Source: Bowmanella sp. JS7-9 (GTDB lineage Bacteria; Pseudomonadota; Gammaproteobacteria; Enterobacterales; Alteromonadaceae). Taken from it: a stretch of DNA of 64,000 bases. How positions within the stretch are numbered: position 1 is the stretch's first letter; each line of letters opens with the position of its first letter. The position numbers and the translations under genes were made by a program. Shown one piece after another: positions 1 to 10,801 of the stretch. Location: positions 124,001-188,000 of the forward strand of contig NZ_JXSY01000002.1 in the NCBI RefSeq assembly GCF_004329715.1, written 5' to 3'. Below the pieces are notes generated by a model. The model did not search any database. It saw nothing but the letters and a program-made list of their open reading frames with translations, and was not told the DNA's origin.

Positions 1-1165
1 TGGTGCAGGGCGTATTTACGCATCGACTACTAACGCGCACATCAACACGGGTGACGGCGTTGGTATGGCGCTGCGTGCTGGTGTTGCAGTACAGGACATG
101 GAAATGTGGCAGTTCCACCCGACCGGTATTGCCGGTGCCGGTGTACTGGTAACTGAAGGCTGTCGTGGTGAAGGTGGTTACCTGCTGAACAAAGACGGCG
201 AACGCTTTATGGAACGCTATGCGCCAAATGCGAAAGATCTGGCGTCTCGTGACGTAGTCGCACGTTCTATGATGACCGAAATCCGCGAAGGTCGTGCCTG
301 TGATGGTCCTTGGGGTCCACACATTAAGCTGAAACTGGATCACTTAGGCAAAGACGTACTAGAGTCACGTCTGCCGGGTATTTGTGAATTGTCACGTACC
401 TTCGCTCACGTAGATCCGGTTAAAGAGCCGATACCGGTAATTCCAACCTGTCACTATATGATGGGTGGTATTCCAACCAACGTTGACGGTCAGGCACTGA
501 CTATCGATGAAAACGGCAACGAGAAAGTGGTTAACGGTCTGTTCGCTTGTGGTGAGATCGCTTGTGTATCTGTACACGGTGCAAACCGACTGGGTGGTAA
601 CTCATTGCTGGATCTGGTGGTATTTGGCCGTGCGACAGGTCTGCACCTGGGTAAAGCACTGGACGAAATGGGTGAAAGCCGTGCTGCTGCGCAGGACGAC
701 ATCGATGCTGCGTTGGCACGTTATAACCGCTGGGAGAACTCCACGCCAGGCAAAGGTGAGAAACCTGAGCAAATTCGTAAAGACATGCAGCGTTGTATGC
801 AGCTGAACTTCTCGGTATTCCGTGAAGGTGATGCGATGGCAGAAGGCCTGCAAGAGCTGAAAGAAATCCGTGAACGCTTAAAAGAAGCACGCCTGGACGA
901 TAAGAGCTCTGATTTCAATACCCAGCGTATTGAGTGTCTGGAACTGGATAACCTGATGGAAACTGCTTATGCCACTGCGGTAGCAGCAAACTTCCGTACA
1001 GAAAGCCGTGGCGCACATAGCCGTTTCGATTATCCGGATCGTGATGATGAAAACTGGTTGTGCCACAGCGTATACCGTCCACAAGACGAAACCATGCACA
1101 AACGTTCGGTGAACATGACGCCTAAACTACGTGAAGCGTTCCCACCGAAAGCGCGTACCTATTAA
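1..1165 (+). CDS. sdhA: Succinate dehydrogenase flavoprotein subunit, 5'-truncated
   Basis: This is the catalytic flavoprotein of succinate dehydrogenase (complex II), which oxidises succinate to fumarate at the cytoplasmic face of the inner membrane. The reading frame is open from base 2 with no start codon, so the N-terminal FAD-binding half lies outside the window; about 387 residues are visible. Family motifs seen are HPTGIAGAG, the EGCRGEGG stretch, SRDVVARS (which carries the active-site arginine of the family), HYMMGG and the C-terminal FAD-contact segment [13 protein letters not shown]. The next gene is sdhB, 12 bp downstream, consistent with an sdhCDAB operon. The in-frame ATG at base 65 is internal, not the real start, because conserved residues such as [11 protein letters not shown] precede and include it. 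Confidence 0.97.
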   Translation, partial: GAGRIYASTTNAHINTGDGVGMALRAGVAVQDMEMWQFHPTGIAGAGVLVTEGCRGEGGYLLNKDGERFMERYAPNAKDLASRDVVARSMMTEIREGRACDGPWGPHIKLKLDHLGKDVLESRLPGICELSRTFAHVDPVKEPIPVIPTCHYMMGGIPTNVDGQALTIDENGNEKVVNGLFACGEIACVSVHGANRLGGNSLLDLVVFGRATGLHLGKALDEMGESRAAAQDDIDAALARYNRWENSTPGKGEKPEQIRKDMQRCMQLNFSVFREGDAMAEGLQELKEIRERLKEARLDDKSSDFNTQRIECLELDNLMETAYATAVAANFRTESRGAHSRFDYPDRDDENWLCHSVYRPQDETMHKRSVNMTPKLREAFPPKARTY

Positions 1166-1177
1166 GGGGTGATAGAG

Positions 1178-1888
1178 ATGAAATTAAATTTTTCTATTTA
1201 TCGTTACAACCCTGATGTTGATAATGCGCCAAGGATGCAGGATTACCAACTCGAGGTTGAAGAAGGTCAGGACATGATGGTGCTGGACGCGTTAATTCTG
1301 CTAAAAGAGCAGGATCCAACGCTGGCATTCCGTCGTTCTTGCCGTGAAGGTGTTTGCGGTTCTGATGGTGTGAATATGAATGGTAAGAATGGTCTTGCCT
1401 GTATCACGCCGTTATCTGCATTGGGTAAAGGCACGATCGTTATTCGTCCGTTACCGGGTCTGCCGGTAGTACGTGATCTGGTGGTTGATATGAGCCAGTT
1501 CTACGCACAGTACGAGAAAATCAAGCCGTTCCTGATCAATGACAGCAAGCAGCCACCTGCACGTGAATTCCTGCAGTCGCCCGAAGAGCGTGAAAAGCTG
1601 GACGGTCTGTATGAGTGTATTCTGTGTGCATGTTGTTCCACATCATGTCCGTCATTCTGGTGGAATCCTGATAAGTTTATCGGCCCTGCCGGTCTGTTGC
1701 ATGCCTACCGCTTCCTGGCGGACAGCCGTGATACAGCAACCGAACAGCGTCTGAACGATTTGGATGACGCCTTCAGCGTATTCCGCTGCCATGGCATCAT
1801 GAACTGTGTTTCAGTATGTCCAAAAGGACTTAACCCGACTAAAGCAATTGGTCAGATTAAGTCTATGCTGTTGCAACGGGCTGTTTAG
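1178..1888 (+). CDS. sdhB: Succinate dehydrogenase iron-sulfur subunit
   Basis: SdhB carries electrons from the flavoprotein to the membrane quinone site through three Fe-S clusters. The 236-residue product shows the [2Fe-2S] motif CREGVCGSDG with a downstream Cys (GLAC), and the two ferredoxin-like motifs CILCACCSTSCP and CHGIMNCVSVCPKG for the [4Fe-4S] and [3Fe-4S] clusters. Length and motif order match the family (E. coli 238 residues). I start it at the ATG at 1178, which follows AAGGGG by 8 nt; an in-frame GTG at 1169 is also open but overlaps that ribosome-binding site. It ends just before a strong terminator, so it is the last gene of the sdh unit. Confidence 0.97.
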   Translation: MKLNFSIYRYNPDVDNAPRMQDYQLEVEEGQDMMVLDALILLKEQDPTLAFRRSCREGVCGSDGVNMNGKNGLACITPLSALGKGTIVIRPLPGLPVVRDLVVDMSQFYAQYEKIKPFLINDSKQPPAREFLQSPEEREKLDGLYECILCACCSTSCPSFWWNPDKFIGPAGLLHAYRFLADSRDTATEQRLNDLDDAFSVFRCHGIMNCVSVCPKGLNPTKAIGQIKSMLLQRAV

Positions 1889-1930
1889 CCAAAACGTGTT
1901 CAGACTAATCTGAACCTTAAATAATGCTAA

Positions 1931-1961
1931 ATAGCCATCCGGATGCCGGATGGCTATTTTT
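1931..1961 (+). terminator. Intrinsic terminator after sdhB
   Basis: A perfect 12-bp stem (ATAGCCATCCGG at 1931-1942 with CCGGATGGCTAT at 1946-1957) and a 3-nt loop ATG are followed by a T run. It separates the sdh transcript from sucA, 70 bp downstream, although read-through is common in this operon family. Confidence 0.92.
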
Positions 1962-2031
1962 GCTTAACATTCTTTGTAACTGATGTTCCGTTTACGCGGA
2001 ACCCATGTGTTTGTTTGATTAAGGATCAACA

Positions 2032-4848
2032 ATGCAAGATAGCGTGATGAAAGCGTGGTGGGAAAGCTCTCACATGGCTGGTGGCAACGCTGCATACGTA
2101 GAAGAGTTATACGAAGCTTACCTGCAAAATCCGCAGGACGTGGATCCTCAATGGCGCGAAATATTTGACCAATTGCCGTCTGTTGCAGGCGTCGAAATTG
2201 AGTCAAATCACTCAGAAATTCGTGAACAATTTAAAAAGCTGGCAGCGCTTGGATTGCGTGCAAGAATGCCGGTTGCGTCGCAGGCTGCTCCTGCCGATGC
2301 GAAGCAGGTTCGCGTATTGCAGCTGATTAATGCTTACCGTTTTCGCGGTCATCAGCACGCCAATCTTGACCCGCTGGGCTTATGGAAACAGGAACGCGTA
2401 CGCGACCTGGAACTGACGCACCATGAGCTGTCAGAGCAGGACTTTGATGCCGTTTTCAGTGTTGGCTCTTATGCCATCGGTAAAGACAGTCTGCCATTGG
2501 GTGAATTGTACAAGTCATTGAATCGCACTTACTGCGGTTCTGTTGGCGCCGAGTACATGCATATCACCGATACCGAGCAAAAACGCTGGATCCAACAACG
2601 TTTCGAGTCAGTACAGGCCAAACCCAGTTTTGACCGTGAAACGAAAATTAAGATTTTGAAGGGCTTGGTAGCCGCCGATGGTATGGAAAAATACCTGGGT
2701 GCCAAGTTCCCGGGTGCCAAACGTTTCTCGCTGGAAGGTGGCGATGCCTTGGTACCTATGCTTAAAGCACTGATTACCCATGCTGGCACTAATGGTGCCA
2801 AAGAAGTGGTGATCGGGATGGCTCACCGTGGCCGTCTGAACGTTTTGATCAATGTGTTGGGTAAAAACCCCAGCGTGTTGTTCGATGAGTTTGCTGGTAA
2901 GCACGACGATTCATTGGGTGCCGGTGACGTGAAATATCACGCTGGTTACTCATCAGATTTTGCAACACCGGGCGGCAATGTCCACCTGGCACTGGCATTC
3001 AACCCATCTCACCTGGAAATCGTAAACCCGGTTGTTATGGGATCTGTGCGTGCTCGTTTAGACCGCCGTAATTGCCGTGATGGTTCGTCTGTATTGCCGA
3101 TTACGATCCATGGTGACTCAGCCATTGCCGGACAGGGCGTTGTGCAAGAAACCTTCAACATGTCACAAACCCGTGGCTTTAGTGTGGGGGGAACAGTTCG
3201 CATCGTAGTGAATAACCAGGTTGGTTTCACCACGTCACGCCAGGATGATACCCGTTCTACTCAGTACTGTACTGATATCGCCAAGATGGTACAGGCGCCG
3301 ATTTTCCACGTGAATTCTGATGATCCGGAAGCCGTGGTATTCGTGACACAGTTAGCACTGGATTATCGCAACAAGTTTAAACGCGATGTGGTGATTGATT
3401 TGGTGTGTTACCGCCGACACGGTCACAACGAAGCGGATGAGCCAAATGCTACCCAGCCGCTGATGTATCAGAAAATCAAGAAGCATCCTGTGCCACGTGA
3501 GATTTATGCCGAGCAGTTACGGGCTGAGGGCATCATCGAAAGTCACGATGTTGAAAAATTGGTTAATGATTACCGTGCAGCACTGGATCATGGTGCCTGC
3601 GTGGTTGAAGAATGGCGTCCGATGAGTGAGCAATCGGTTGATTGGTCGCCTTATCTGAAGCAGGAATGGACGGTTCCTTACAGCCATGACATCTCTGTCG
3701 ACAAACTGCAGCAATTAGGTGAGGCCATGTGCCGTGCGCCTGAAGGCTTTAAACTGCAGTCACGTGTTGCCAAAGTGTATGAAGAACGCAGCAAAATGAT
3801 CGCCGGCGAAAAACCGCTGGATTGGGGCTGTGCCGAAACACTGGCTTACGCGCTGATTGTGGACAATGGTTCTCGCATTCGATTCACAGGTCAGGACGCT
3901 GGTCGTGGTACTTTCTTCCACCGCCATGCGGCGCTGCATAACCAGAAAGACGCCTCTACCTATATGCCGTTGCAGCATATTCGTGATGGCCAGGGCCCGA
4001 TTGAAATTTATGACTCGGTGCTGTCTGAAGAAGCAGTACTGGCATTCGAATACGGCTATGCCACCGCTGAGCCTGGCGCATTGACCATCTGGGAAGCCCA
4101 GTTTGGTGATTTCGCCAATGGTGCGCAGGTTGTTATCGACCAGTTCTTAAGTTCTGGTGAGGTGAAATGGGGTCGTTTGTGCGGTCTGACCATGTTGTTG
4201 CCACACGGCTACGAAGGGCAGGGCCCAGAGCACAGCTCTGCGCGTCTGGAGCGTTTCCTGCAGTTATGTGCTGATCACAATATGCAGGTATGTATTCCAT
4301 CTACGCCGGCGCAGGTATTTAACATGATTCGCCGTCAAATGGTGCGGCCAATGCGTCGTCCGTTGATTGTTATGTCACCTAAGTCATTGTTACGTCACAC
4401 CCTGGCCGTATCTTCTCTGGAAGAGTTGGCTGAAGGTAAATTCCATAACGCCATTGGTGAAGTGGACGCGTTGGATCCGAAACAGGTTAAACGCGTAGTG
4501 ATGTGTTCAGGCAAGGTGTATTACGATCTGCTGGAGCAACGTCGTAAGAATGAACAGACTGATGTGGCCATTATCCGCATCGAGCAACTGTATCCGTTCC
4601 CTCATGATGATATTCAGGATGTTCTGAAAGATTATCAGCATGTGAAGGATTGGGTATGGTGTCAGGAAGAGCCGCAAAACCAGGGCGCCTGGTATTGCAT
4701 GCAGCATAATTTCTGGGCATCCATCCCGGAGACCGGCAAGTTGACCTATGCAGGTCGTGCAGCATCGGCTTCGCCGGCAGTGGGCTATATTTCAGTGCAC
4801 AATGCTCAGCAAAAAGCGTTAGTAGAAGACGCGTTAACCGTTAAATAG
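2032..4848 (+). CDS. sucA: 2-oxoglutarate dehydrogenase E1 component
   Basis: SucA is the thiamine-diphosphate-dependent E1 subunit of the 2-oxoglutarate dehydrogenase complex. It decarboxylates 2-oxoglutarate and passes the succinyl group to the lipoyl arm of SucB. The 938-residue protein is near the family length (E. coli 933). It has the N-terminal E1-type segment ([20 protein letters not shown]), the [15 protein letters not shown] and NNQVGFTTS motifs of the ThDP/Mg site, and the C-terminal transketolase-like region. The ATG at 2032 follows AAGGA by 6 nt. sucB begins 13 bp downstream. A short inverted repeat (GTTCCG at 1985-1990, CGGAAC at 1997-2002) lies in its leader. Confidence 0.98.
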   Translation: MQDSVMKAWWESSHMAGGNAAYVEELYEAYLQNPQDVDPQWREIFDQLPSVAGVEIESNHSEIREQFKKLAALGLRARMPVASQAAPADAKQVRVLQLINAYRFRGHQHANLDPLGLWKQERVRDLELTHHELSEQDFDAVFSVGSYAIGKDSLPLGELYKSLNRTYCGSVGAEYMHITDTEQKRWIQQRFESVQAKPSFDRETKIKILKGLVAADGMEKYLGAKFPGAKRFSLEGGDALVPMLKALITHAGTNGAKEVVIGMAHRGRLNVLINVLGKNPSVLFDEFAGKHDDSLGAGDVKYHAGYSSDFATPGGNVHLALAFNPSHLEIVNPVVMGSVRARLDRRNCRDGSSVLPITIHGDSAIAGQGVVQETFNMSQTRGFSVGGTVRIVVNNQVGFTTSRQDDTRSTQYCTDIAKMVQAPIFHVNSDDPEAVVFVTQLALDYRNKFKRDVVIDLVCYRRHGHNEADEPNATQPLMYQKIKKHPVPREIYAEQLRAEGIIESHDVEKLVNDYRAALDHGACVVEEWRPMSEQSVDWSPYLKQEWTVPYSHDISVDKLQQLGEAMCRAPEGFKLQSRVAKVYEERSKMIAGEKPLDWGCAETLAYALIVDNGSRIRFTGQDAGRGTFFHRHAALHNQKDASTYMPLQHIRDGQGPIEIYDSVLSEEAVLAFEYGYATAEPGALTIWEAQFGDFANGAQVVIDQFLSSGEVKWGRLCGLTMLLPHGYEGQGPEHSSARLERFLQLCADHNMQVCIPSTPAQVFNMIRRQMVRPMRRPLIVMSPKSLLRHTLAVSSLEELAEGKFHNAIGEVDALDPKQVKRVVMCSGKVYYDLLEQRRKNEQTDVAIIRIEQLYPFPHDDIQDVLKDYQHVKDWVWCQEEPQNQGAWYCMQHNFWASIPETGKLTYAGRAASASPAVGYISVHNAQQKALVEDALTVK

Positions 4849-4861
4849 GGATCATCGAAGT

Positions 4862-6364
4862 ATGACAATTGAAATCAAAGTTCCCGTTTTGCCAGAGTCA
4901 GTCGCCGATGCAACGATTGCTACCTGGCACGTAAAACCGGGTGACCGGGTAAGCCGCGATCAAAATTTGGTCGATATCGAAACTGACAAAGTAGTGCTGG
5001 AAGTGGTCGCAGAAGCTGATGGTATCGTTGGCGAAATCCGTGAACAGGAAGGTGCGACAGTACTGGCAGAACAAGTGATTGGCACCCTTGAAAAAGGTGA
5101 TGGTGCCGCGGCAACCAATACTTCGAATGAGGCTGCATCTGCAGCGCAATCAAATTCATCAACTCAATCCAGTGAAGGTGAAGCAGTGGATATTACTGTA
5201 CCTGTGCTACCAGAGTCGGTAGCCGACGCAACAATTGCAACCTGGCATGTTAAGCCAGGCGAAGCCGTTTCTCGCGATCAAAATCTGGTCGATATTGAAA
5301 CTGACAAAGTCGTGTTAGAAGTGGTAGCGCCAGCCGATGGCTCTATCAGTGAAATTCTGGCCGACGAAGGCGCGACCGTAAATGCAGAGCAGGTGATTGC
5401 TAAGTTTGTTGCCGGTGCCGCCGCTCCTGCAGCCAAAGCTGATGCTCCTGCAGCTGCCAGCGCTGATAACGGCGATGCCGATGTGTTAACGCCATCTGTC
5501 CGCCGTCTGCTGGCTGAGAAAGGTGTCGATCCTTCGAGCATCAAGGGCTCTGGCAAAGGTGGTCGCATCACCAAAGAAGACGTAGAGAAACATCTGCAAG
5601 CCGCACCTGCTGCGACATCTGCAGCCAAATCTGCCGATGCGCCAGTACCTGCCGGTATGTCTGACCGCACCGAAAAACGTGTGCCGATGACGCGTCTGCG
5701 TAAGACCATCGCTAACCGTCTGCTGGAAGCGAAAAACTCGACGGCCATGTTAACCACGTTTAACGAAGTCAACATGAAGCCAATCATGGATTTGCGTTCG
5801 CAATATCAGGACGTATTCGAAAAACGTCACGGTATCCGTCTGGGCTTTATGTCATTCTACGTGAAAGCTGTTACTGAAGCGCTGAAGCGTTACCCTGAAG
5901 TGAACGCGTCTATCGACGGTGATGATATTTGTTATCACAATTATTTCGATATCTCTATTGCGGTATCGACTCCACGTGGTCTGGTAACTCCTGTTCTGCG
6001 TGACTGCGATTCACTGTCAGTGGCGGAAATCGAAAAAGGTATCAAGGATCTGGCGATTAAAGGCCGTGACGGCAAGCTGTCTATGGCCGATCTGCAGGGC
6101 GGAAACTTCACTATCACTAACGGTGGTGTGTTTGGCTCTCTGATGTCTACGCCAATTATCAACCCACCGCAAAGTGCGATTTTGGGTATGCACAAAATTC
6201 AGGACCGTCCGATGGCTGTCAACGGTAAAGTTGAGATCCTGCCAATGATGTATCTGGCACTGTCTTATGACCACCGCATTATCGATGGTAAAGAGTCGGT
6301 AGGCTTCCTGGTAACCGTTAAGGAAATGTTGGAAGACCCAACACGTTTGTTACTGGACGTTTAA
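4862..6364 (+). CDS. sucB: Dihydrolipoyl succinyltransferase (E2) with two lipoyl domains
   Basis: This is the E2 core of the 2-oxoglutarate dehydrogenase complex, which transfers succinyl groups to CoA. Domain order is lipoyl domain 1 (about 3-76, lipoylated Lys43 in DIETDKV), an Ala/Ser/Asn-rich linker, lipoyl domain 2 (about 109-182, Lys148), an Ala-rich linker, the E1/E3-binding domain (about 206-243) and the acyltransferase domain with HRIIDG (His471, Asp475). At 500 residues it is about 95 longer than the single-lipoyl E. coli protein, and the second lipoyl domain explains the difference. The E3 gene lpd is not in the window. sucC lies 130 bp downstream. Confidence 0.97.
   Translation: MTIEIKVPVLPESVADATIATWHVKPGDRVSRDQNLVDIETDKVVLEVVAEADGIVGEIREQEGATVLAEQVIGTLEKGDGAAATNTSNEAASAAQSNSSTQSSEGEAVDITVPVLPESVADATIATWHVKPGEAVSRDQNLVDIETDKVVLEVVAPADGSISEILADEGATVNAEQVIAKFVAGAAAPAAKADAPAAASADNGDADVLTPSVRRLLAEKGVDPSSIKGSGKGGRITKEDVEKHLQAAPAATSAAKSADAPVPAGMSDRTEKRVPMTRLRKTIANRLLEAKNSTAMLTTFNEVNMKPIMDLRSQYQDVFEKRHGIRLGFMSFYVKAVTEALKRYPEVNASIDGDDICYHNYFDISIAVSTPRGLVTPVLRDCDSLSVAEIEKGIKDLAIKGRDGKLSMADLQGGNFTITNGGVFGSLMSTPIINPPQSAILGMHKIQDRPMAVNGKVEILPMMYLALSYDHRIIDGKESVGFLVTVKEMLEDPTRLLLDV
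4880..5338 (+). repeat. Tandem lipoyl-domain duplication within sucB
   Basis: Residues 7-54 (4880-5023) and 112-159 (5195-5338) of SucB are identical at 45 of 48 positions by direct reading. The two DNA copies differ at many synonymous positions, so this is an old duplication held together at the protein level, not a recent copy. Confidence 0.9.
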
Positions 6365-6395
6365 GCCAAAATTAACGGAATTGGCTACCTTTACT

Positions 6396-6421
6396 GCCGG
6401 GGGTTGACTATAATCCCCGGC
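6396..6421 (+). promoter_or_regulatory. Inverted repeat with embedded TATAAT between sucB and sucC
   Basis: A perfect 7-bp stem (GCCGGGG at 6396-6402, CCCCGGC at 6415-6421) encloses TTGACTATAAT, which contains a consensus -10 hexamer TATAAT at 6409-6414. No good -35 is spaced 16-18 bp upstream, and no T run follows the stem. It could be a processing or attenuation hairpin or a weak internal sucCD promoter; I cannot decide between these. Confidence 0.35.
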
Positions 6422-6494
6422 GATTTTAATCCGGGTCGTCTGACCCAAAGCTGATTTTCAGCGTTTATTTCAATGAAAACGGATATAAAGCACC

Positions 6495-7661
6495 ATGAAT
6501 TTGCATGAATATCAAGGTAAACAGTTATTCCGTGAATACGGTTTGCCTGTATCAGAAGGCTATGCCGCAGATACCCCTCAACAAGCGGTAGAAGCAGCAG
6601 ATCGTATTGGCGGTTCTGAGTGGGTTGTTAAATGTCAGGTACACGCAGGTGGCCGTGGTAAAGCTGGCGGTGTAAAGCTGGTTAAGTCGAAAGACGACAT
6701 CAAACAATTCGCGCAAAACTGGTTAGGTAAAAACCTGGTTACTTTCCAAACTGATGAGAAAGGCCAGCCAGTAAGCAAAATCCTGGTTGAATCTTGTACT
6801 GATATCGCCAATGAACTGTACTTAGGTGCAGTAGTTGACCGTACATCACGCCGCGTGGTGTTTATGGCATCAACTGAAGGTGGTGTAGAAATCGAGACGG
6901 TTGCAGAAGAAACCCCAGAAAAAATCCTGAAAGCTGAAATCGATCCTATCGTGGGTCCGCAGCCTTATCAGGCGCGCGAAATGGCGTTCAAACTGGGCCT
7001 GGAAGGCGTTCAAATCAAGCAGTTCGTGCAAATCTTCATGGGTCTGGCGAAGATGTTCGTTGATCTGGACGTGGCGCTGATTGAAATTAACCCGCTGGTC
7101 ATCAAAACTGACGGCAACCTGCACTGTCTGGACGCCAAAGTCGCGATCGACAGCAACGCACTGTACCGTCAGGCAAAAGTAAAAGACATGCACGACCCAT
7201 CTCAGGAAGATGCTCGTGAAGCGCACGCAGCTCAGTGGGAACTGAACTACGTAGCGCTGGACGGCAACGTTGGCTGTATGGTGAACGGTGCAGGTCTGGC
7301 CATGGGTACCATGGATATCGTTAACCTGCACGGTGGTAAGCCGGCTAACTTCTTGGATGTTGGTGGTGGCGCGACCAAAGAGCGTGTTGCTGAAGCATTC
7401 AAAATCATCCTGTCTGACTCCAATGTTAAAGCCGTACTGGTTAACATCTTCGGTGGTATCGTGCGTTGTGACATGATCGCGGAAGGTATCATCGGCGCTG
7501 TGAAAGAAGTCGGTGTAAGCGTACCGGTTGTGGTGCGTCTGGAAGGTACAAATGCTGAACTGGGCCGTGACGTTCTGGCGAACTCTGGTCTGGATATTAT
7601 TGCCGCTGAGTCTCTGACTGACGCAGCGCAAAAAGTAGTAGCAGCAGCGGAGGGCAAATAA
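6495..7661 (+). CDS. sucC: Succinyl-CoA synthetase beta subunit
   Basis: SucC is the ADP-forming succinyl-CoA ligase beta subunit, which carries the ATP-grasp nucleotide site and does substrate-level phosphorylation in the TCA cycle. The 388-residue length equals that of E. coli SucC. Seen are the N-terminal [12 protein letters not shown], the ATP-grasp region [18 protein letters not shown], the metal-binding EINPL segment and the C-terminal CoA-ligase fold with [10 protein letters not shown]. Its stop codon overlaps the sucD start by 1 nt (TAATG), which indicates translational coupling. Confidence 0.98.
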   Translation: MNLHEYQGKQLFREYGLPVSEGYAADTPQQAVEAADRIGGSEWVVKCQVHAGGRGKAGGVKLVKSKDDIKQFAQNWLGKNLVTFQTDEKGQPVSKILVESCTDIANELYLGAVVDRTSRRVVFMASTEGGVEIETVAEETPEKILKAEIDPIVGPQPYQAREMAFKLGLEGVQIKQFVQIFMGLAKMFVDLDVALIEINPLVIKTDGNLHCLDAKVAIDSNALYRQAKVKDMHDPSQEDAREAHAAQWELNYVALDGNVGCMVNGAGLAMGTMDIVNLHGGKPANFLDVGGGATKERVAEAFKIILSDSNVKAVLVNIFGGIVRCDMIAEGIIGAVKEVGVSVPVVVRLEGTNAELGRDVLANSGLDIIAAESLTDAAQKVVAAAEGK

Positions 7662-8533
7662 TGTCAGTTTTAATTAATAAAGATACCAAAGTTATTTGCC
7701 AGGGCTTTACCGGTGGTCAGGGTACTTTCCACTCTGAGCAAGCGATTGCCTACGGTACGCAAATGGTTGGTGGTGTAACGCCAGGTAAAGGCGGCACAAC
7801 TCACCTGGGTCTGCCAGTGTTTAACACTGTGCGTGAAGCGGTGGAAGCCACTGGCGCGACTGCTACCGTTATCTACGTACCAGCACCATTTTGTAAAGAT
7901 TCAATCTGTGAAGCAGTAGACGCCGGCATTGAGCTGATCGTGTGTATCACAGAAGGTATCCCGACACTGGATATGCTGTTCGTTAAAGAATACGTGAATG
8001 CCAAAGGCGTGCGTATGATTGGTCCAAACTGTCCGGGTGTTATCACGCCAGGAGAATGTAAGATCGGTATCATGCCAGGTCACATCCACAAGCCAGGTAA
8101 AGTGGGCATCGTATCGCGCTCTGGTACGTTGACTTATGAAGCCGTTAAGCAGACTACTGACGAAGGTTTCGGCCAGTCTACCTGTGTTGGTATCGGTGGT
8201 GACCCAATCCCGGGTTCAAACTTCATCGATATCCTGAAATTGTTCCAGGAAGATCCACAAACTGAAGCCATCGTAATGATCGGTGAAATCGGTGGAACGG
8301 CAGAAGAAGAAGCGGCAGCCTTTATCAAAGCTAATGTAACTAAGCCTGTTGTTTCTTACATCGCCGGTGTAACTGCACCTCCGGGCAAACGTATGGGCCA
8401 CGCTGGCGCCATCATTGCCGGTGGTAAAGGTACTGCTGACGAGAAATTCAAAGCGCTGGAAGCGGCAGGTGTTAAAACCGTACGCTCACTGGCAGATATC
8501 GGCAAAGCCCTGCGCGAAGCGACAGGCTGGTAA
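7661..8533 (+). CDS. sucD: Succinyl-CoA synthetase alpha subunit
   Basis: SucD is the alpha subunit of succinyl-CoA synthetase. It binds CoA and carries the histidine that is phosphorylated during catalysis. In this 290-residue protein the active-site His is His247 in RMGHAGAI. Other family signatures are the N-terminal CoA-binding Rossmann region ([15 protein letters not shown]), GPNCPG and SRSGTLTYE. It is the last gene of sucABCD and is followed by a strong terminator. Confidence 0.98.
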   Translation: MSVLINKDTKVICQGFTGGQGTFHSEQAIAYGTQMVGGVTPGKGGTTHLGLPVFNTVREAVEATGATATVIYVPAPFCKDSICEAVDAGIELIVCITEGIPTLDMLFVKEYVNAKGVRMIGPNCPGVITPGECKIGIMPGHIHKPGKVGIVSRSGTLTYEAVKQTTDEGFGQSTCVGIGGDPIPGSNFIDILKLFQEDPQTEAIVMIGEIGGTAEEEAAAFIKANVTKPVVSYIAGVTAPPGKRMGHAGAIIAGGKGTADEKFKALEAAGVKTVRSLADIGKALREATGW

Positions 8534-8550
8534 GCTGATAATCAATGAAC

Positions 8551-8576
8551 AAAAGCCCGCTACTGCGGGCTTTTTT
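8551..8576 (+). terminator. Intrinsic terminator after sucD
   Basis: A 10-bp stem, AAAAGCCCGC (8551-8560) with GCGGGCTTTT (8565-8574), a TACT loop and a T run closes the suc operon. Confidence 0.92.
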
Positions 8577-8642
8577 ATTCTTAACGCTGCATTTATCGTA
8601 AATTAGCTGCCGTCGCGGTGCTGCTAATTTTTATCTTGTTGT

Positions 8643-8648
8643 TATAAT
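8643..8648 (+). promoter_or_regulatory. Candidate -10 element for glnS
   Basis: A consensus TATAAT lies 43 bp upstream of the glnS ATG, just after the sucD terminator, in the right place for the glnS promoter. No convincing -35 hexamer is visible at 16-18 bp, so support rests on the -10 and position only. Confidence 0.4.
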
Positions 8649-8690
8649 GCCGCTCTTTATGTTTTATCTGACACACTGAGGATTGCCTGA

Positions 8691-10355
8691 ATGGCCGAGA
8701 CTGACATCCGTCCGACCAACTTTATTCGTCAAATCATTGATAAGGATTTGGCCGAAGGCGTACATAACCAAATTCATACGCGTTTTCCCCCGGAGCCCAA
8801 TGGCTACCTGCATATCGGACATGCTAAATCCATTTGCCTGAACTTTGGCTTGGCGCAAGATTATCAGGGCAAATGTAATTTGCGTTTTGACGACACTAAC
8901 CCTGAAAAAGAAGATATCGATTACGTTAACTCCATTATGCGTGACGTAAATTGGTTAGGGTTTCAATGGGACGGCGACGTTTGTTACTCCTCAGGCTATT
9001 TCGAACAGCTGTATGGCTATGCCGTTGAGCTGATTAATAAAGGGCTGGCGTATGTGGATTTTTCCAATCAGGAAACCATGCGTGAAATGCGCGGGACGCT
9101 GACGAGCCCCGGTACCAACAGCCCGTATCGCGATACCAGCGTGGCAGAAAACCTTGAGCATTTTGCCAAAATGCGTGCCGGCGAGTATGCGGAAGGCCAG
9201 TGCTGTCTGCGCGCCAAGATTGATATGGCATCGCCATTTATGTGTATGCGCGATCCTGTGTTGTACCGGATCAAATTTGCGCACCATCACCAAACGGGTG
9301 ATGCATGGTGTATCTATCCTATGTATGACTTTACGCACTGTATTTCGGATGCGTTAGAGGGGATTACCCATTCACTGTGTACGCTGGAATTCCAGGACAA
9401 CCGTCGTCTGTATGACTGGGTGCTGGACAATATCAGCATCGAATGTCGCCCACATCAGTATGAATTTTCCCGTCTGAATCTGGAATATACCGTACTGAGC
9501 AAGCGCAAGCTGATTCAACTGGTGACTGAACACCACGTCAATGGCTGGACCGATCCACGTATGCCAACAATTTCTGGTATGCGTCGTCGCGGCTATCCTG
9601 CCGCTGCGATTCGTGAGTTTTGTAAGCGTATCGGCGTGACCAAGATGGATAACATGGTTGAAATGTCGATGCTGGAAGCCTGTGTCCGTGAAGAGCTGAA
9701 TGAGCATGCAAATCGCGCCATGGCGGTGCTGGACCCGATCAAATTGGTAATTGAAAACTTCCCGGCGGGCGAACCGCAAACGCTGCTGGCGGCCAATCAC
9801 CCTAACGACGAGTCTAAAGGCCAGCGCGAGCTAACTTTCACTCGCGAAGTCTATATCGAGCGTGACGATTTCCGTGAAGAAGCGAATAAAAAGTACAAGC
9901 GTTTAGTGCTGGGTAAAGAAGTACGTTTACGTAATGCCTATGTGATCAAAGCTGAGCGCGTGGAAAAAGACGCGGACGGTAATATCACCACGGTTTATTG
10001 TACTTATGATGCAGATACGTTAGGTAAAGATCCGGCAGATGGCCGCAAGGTTAAAGGCGTGATTCACTGGGTTGACGTGACCACAGGTTTGCCAGCGCAG
10101 GTGAATCTGTATGACAGACTGTTCAGTGTTGCCAATCCAGCCGGCGCAGAAGATTTTGTCAGTGTGATCAACCCGGACTCACTCAAAGTGGTGAATGCCT
10201 TTGTAGAACCGTCACTGGCAACGTTGCCATGTGAACAGGCGGTGCAATTTGAGCGTACTGGTTACTTCTGTAAAGATATTGACAGCACAGACGGTCGTCT
10301 GGTGTTTAACCGTACGGTAGAGCTTCGCGATAGCTGGAGCGAACAAGCCGAATAA
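8691..10355 (+). CDS. glnS: Glutaminyl-tRNA synthetase
   Basis: GlnS is a class I aminoacyl-tRNA synthetase that charges tRNA-Gln. The 554-residue length matches E. coli. It has the HIGH motif in [15 protein letters not shown] and the KMSKS-loop variant VLSKRKL, followed by the GlnRS-type C-terminal beta-barrel anticodon-binding domain. It stands alone between two terminators, downstream of the suc genes. Its cognate tRNA-Gln(TTG) genes lie 50 kb away in the same window (61080-61283). Confidence 0.98.
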   Translation: MAETDIRPTNFIRQIIDKDLAEGVHNQIHTRFPPEPNGYLHIGHAKSICLNFGLAQDYQGKCNLRFDDTNPEKEDIDYVNSIMRDVNWLGFQWDGDVCYSSGYFEQLYGYAVELINKGLAYVDFSNQETMREMRGTLTSPGTNSPYRDTSVAENLEHFAKMRAGEYAEGQCCLRAKIDMASPFMCMRDPVLYRIKFAHHHQTGDAWCIYPMYDFTHCISDALEGITHSLCTLEFQDNRRLYDWVLDNISIECRPHQYEFSRLNLEYTVLSKRKLIQLVTEHHVNGWTDPRMPTISGMRRRGYPAAAIREFCKRIGVTKMDNMVEMSMLEACVREELNEHANRAMAVLDPIKLVIENFPAGEPQTLLAANHPNDESKGQRELTFTREVYIERDDFREEANKKYKRLVLGKEVRLRNAYVIKAERVEKDADGNITTVYCTYDADTLGKDPADGRKVKGVIHWVDVTTGLPAQVNLYDRLFSVANPAGAEDFVSVINPDSLKVVNAFVEPSLATLPCEQAVQFERTGYFCKDIDSTDGRLVFNRTVELRDSWSEQAE

Positions 10356-10360
10356 AGACC

Positions 10361-10388
10361 AACGCCAGCAGAAGCTGGCGTTTTTTTT
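10361..10388. terminator. Bidirectional terminator between glnS and yhbY
   Basis: A 9-bp stem, AACGCCAGC (10361-10369) with GCTGGCGTT (10374-10382), is followed by a run of T on the plus strand. It serves glnS and lies between the convergent stop codons of glnS and yhbY. Confidence 0.85.
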
Positions 10389-10390
10389 GA

Positions 10391-10687
10391 TTATTTTTTC
10401 GGGATTTGGATCTTTTTGTCTTCGCTTTGGCGATACATCACCAAAACGTGACCGATGACCTGCAGTTTTACGGCACCGGTTTCGCGAATAATCGCATCCA
10501 TAACCAGGGCTTTCTGTTCGCGATCCTCGCTGGGTACTTTAACCTTGATCAATTCGTGGAATGTCAGGGCATTGTCGATTTCAAGTAATACGCCTTCGGT
10601 CAGGCCATTTGCACCTAACTGCAGAACCGGCTTGAGTGAGTGGGCCAGCCCTTTGAGGTATTGCTTCTGTTTTGTTGATAGATTCAT
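10391..10687 (-). CDS. yhbY: Ribosome-assembly RNA-binding protein, YhbY/CRM family
   Basis: This is a 98-residue single CRM-domain protein; family members associate with the large ribosomal subunit precursor. The N-terminal MNLSTKQKQYLKGLAHSLKPV, the GxxGLTEGV loop (LGANGLTEGVLLEID) and the C-terminal IGHVLVMYR strand are diagnostic. It is divergent from rlmE, with 114 bp between the start codons, exactly as in E. coli (yhbY-rlmE). Confidence 0.95.
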   Translation of the reverse strand: MNLSTKQKQYLKGLAHSLKPVLQLGANGLTEGVLLEIDNALTFHELIKVKVPSEDREQKALVMDAIIRETGAVKLQVIGHVLVMYRQSEDKKIQIPKK

Positions 10688-10714
10688 TTACAAAAATTAA
10701 TTGCGGTTGCGAGG

Positions 10715-10741
10715 TTGAAAAGCGCTATTCTAGCGCCATCT
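10715..10741 (+). promoter_or_regulatory. Heat-shock (sigma-32)-type promoter candidate for rlmE-ftsH
   Basis: TTGAAA at 10715-10720 and CGCCATCT at 10734-10741 are separated by 13 bp. They resemble the sigma-32 consensus (CTTGAAA, then CCCCATNT after 13-15 bp). The position, about 60 bp upstream of rlmE, fits the known heat-shock control of rlmE (ftsJ) and ftsH in E. coli. A small inverted repeat GCGCTA/TAGCGC (10722-10736) lies in the spacer. Confidence 0.6.
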
Positions 10742-10801
10742 TGCTGGTATTCCTAACATCAATGTATGTATTGAGACATTTTTGTTCAATTTGGACCGTG
10801 A

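Noticed and set aside
6870-7631. 253-codon open frame on the minus strand within sucC
   Set aside because: It is fully inside a conserved gene, rich in His/Phe/Arg/Asn typical of reverse-complement codon bias, with no ribosome-binding site.
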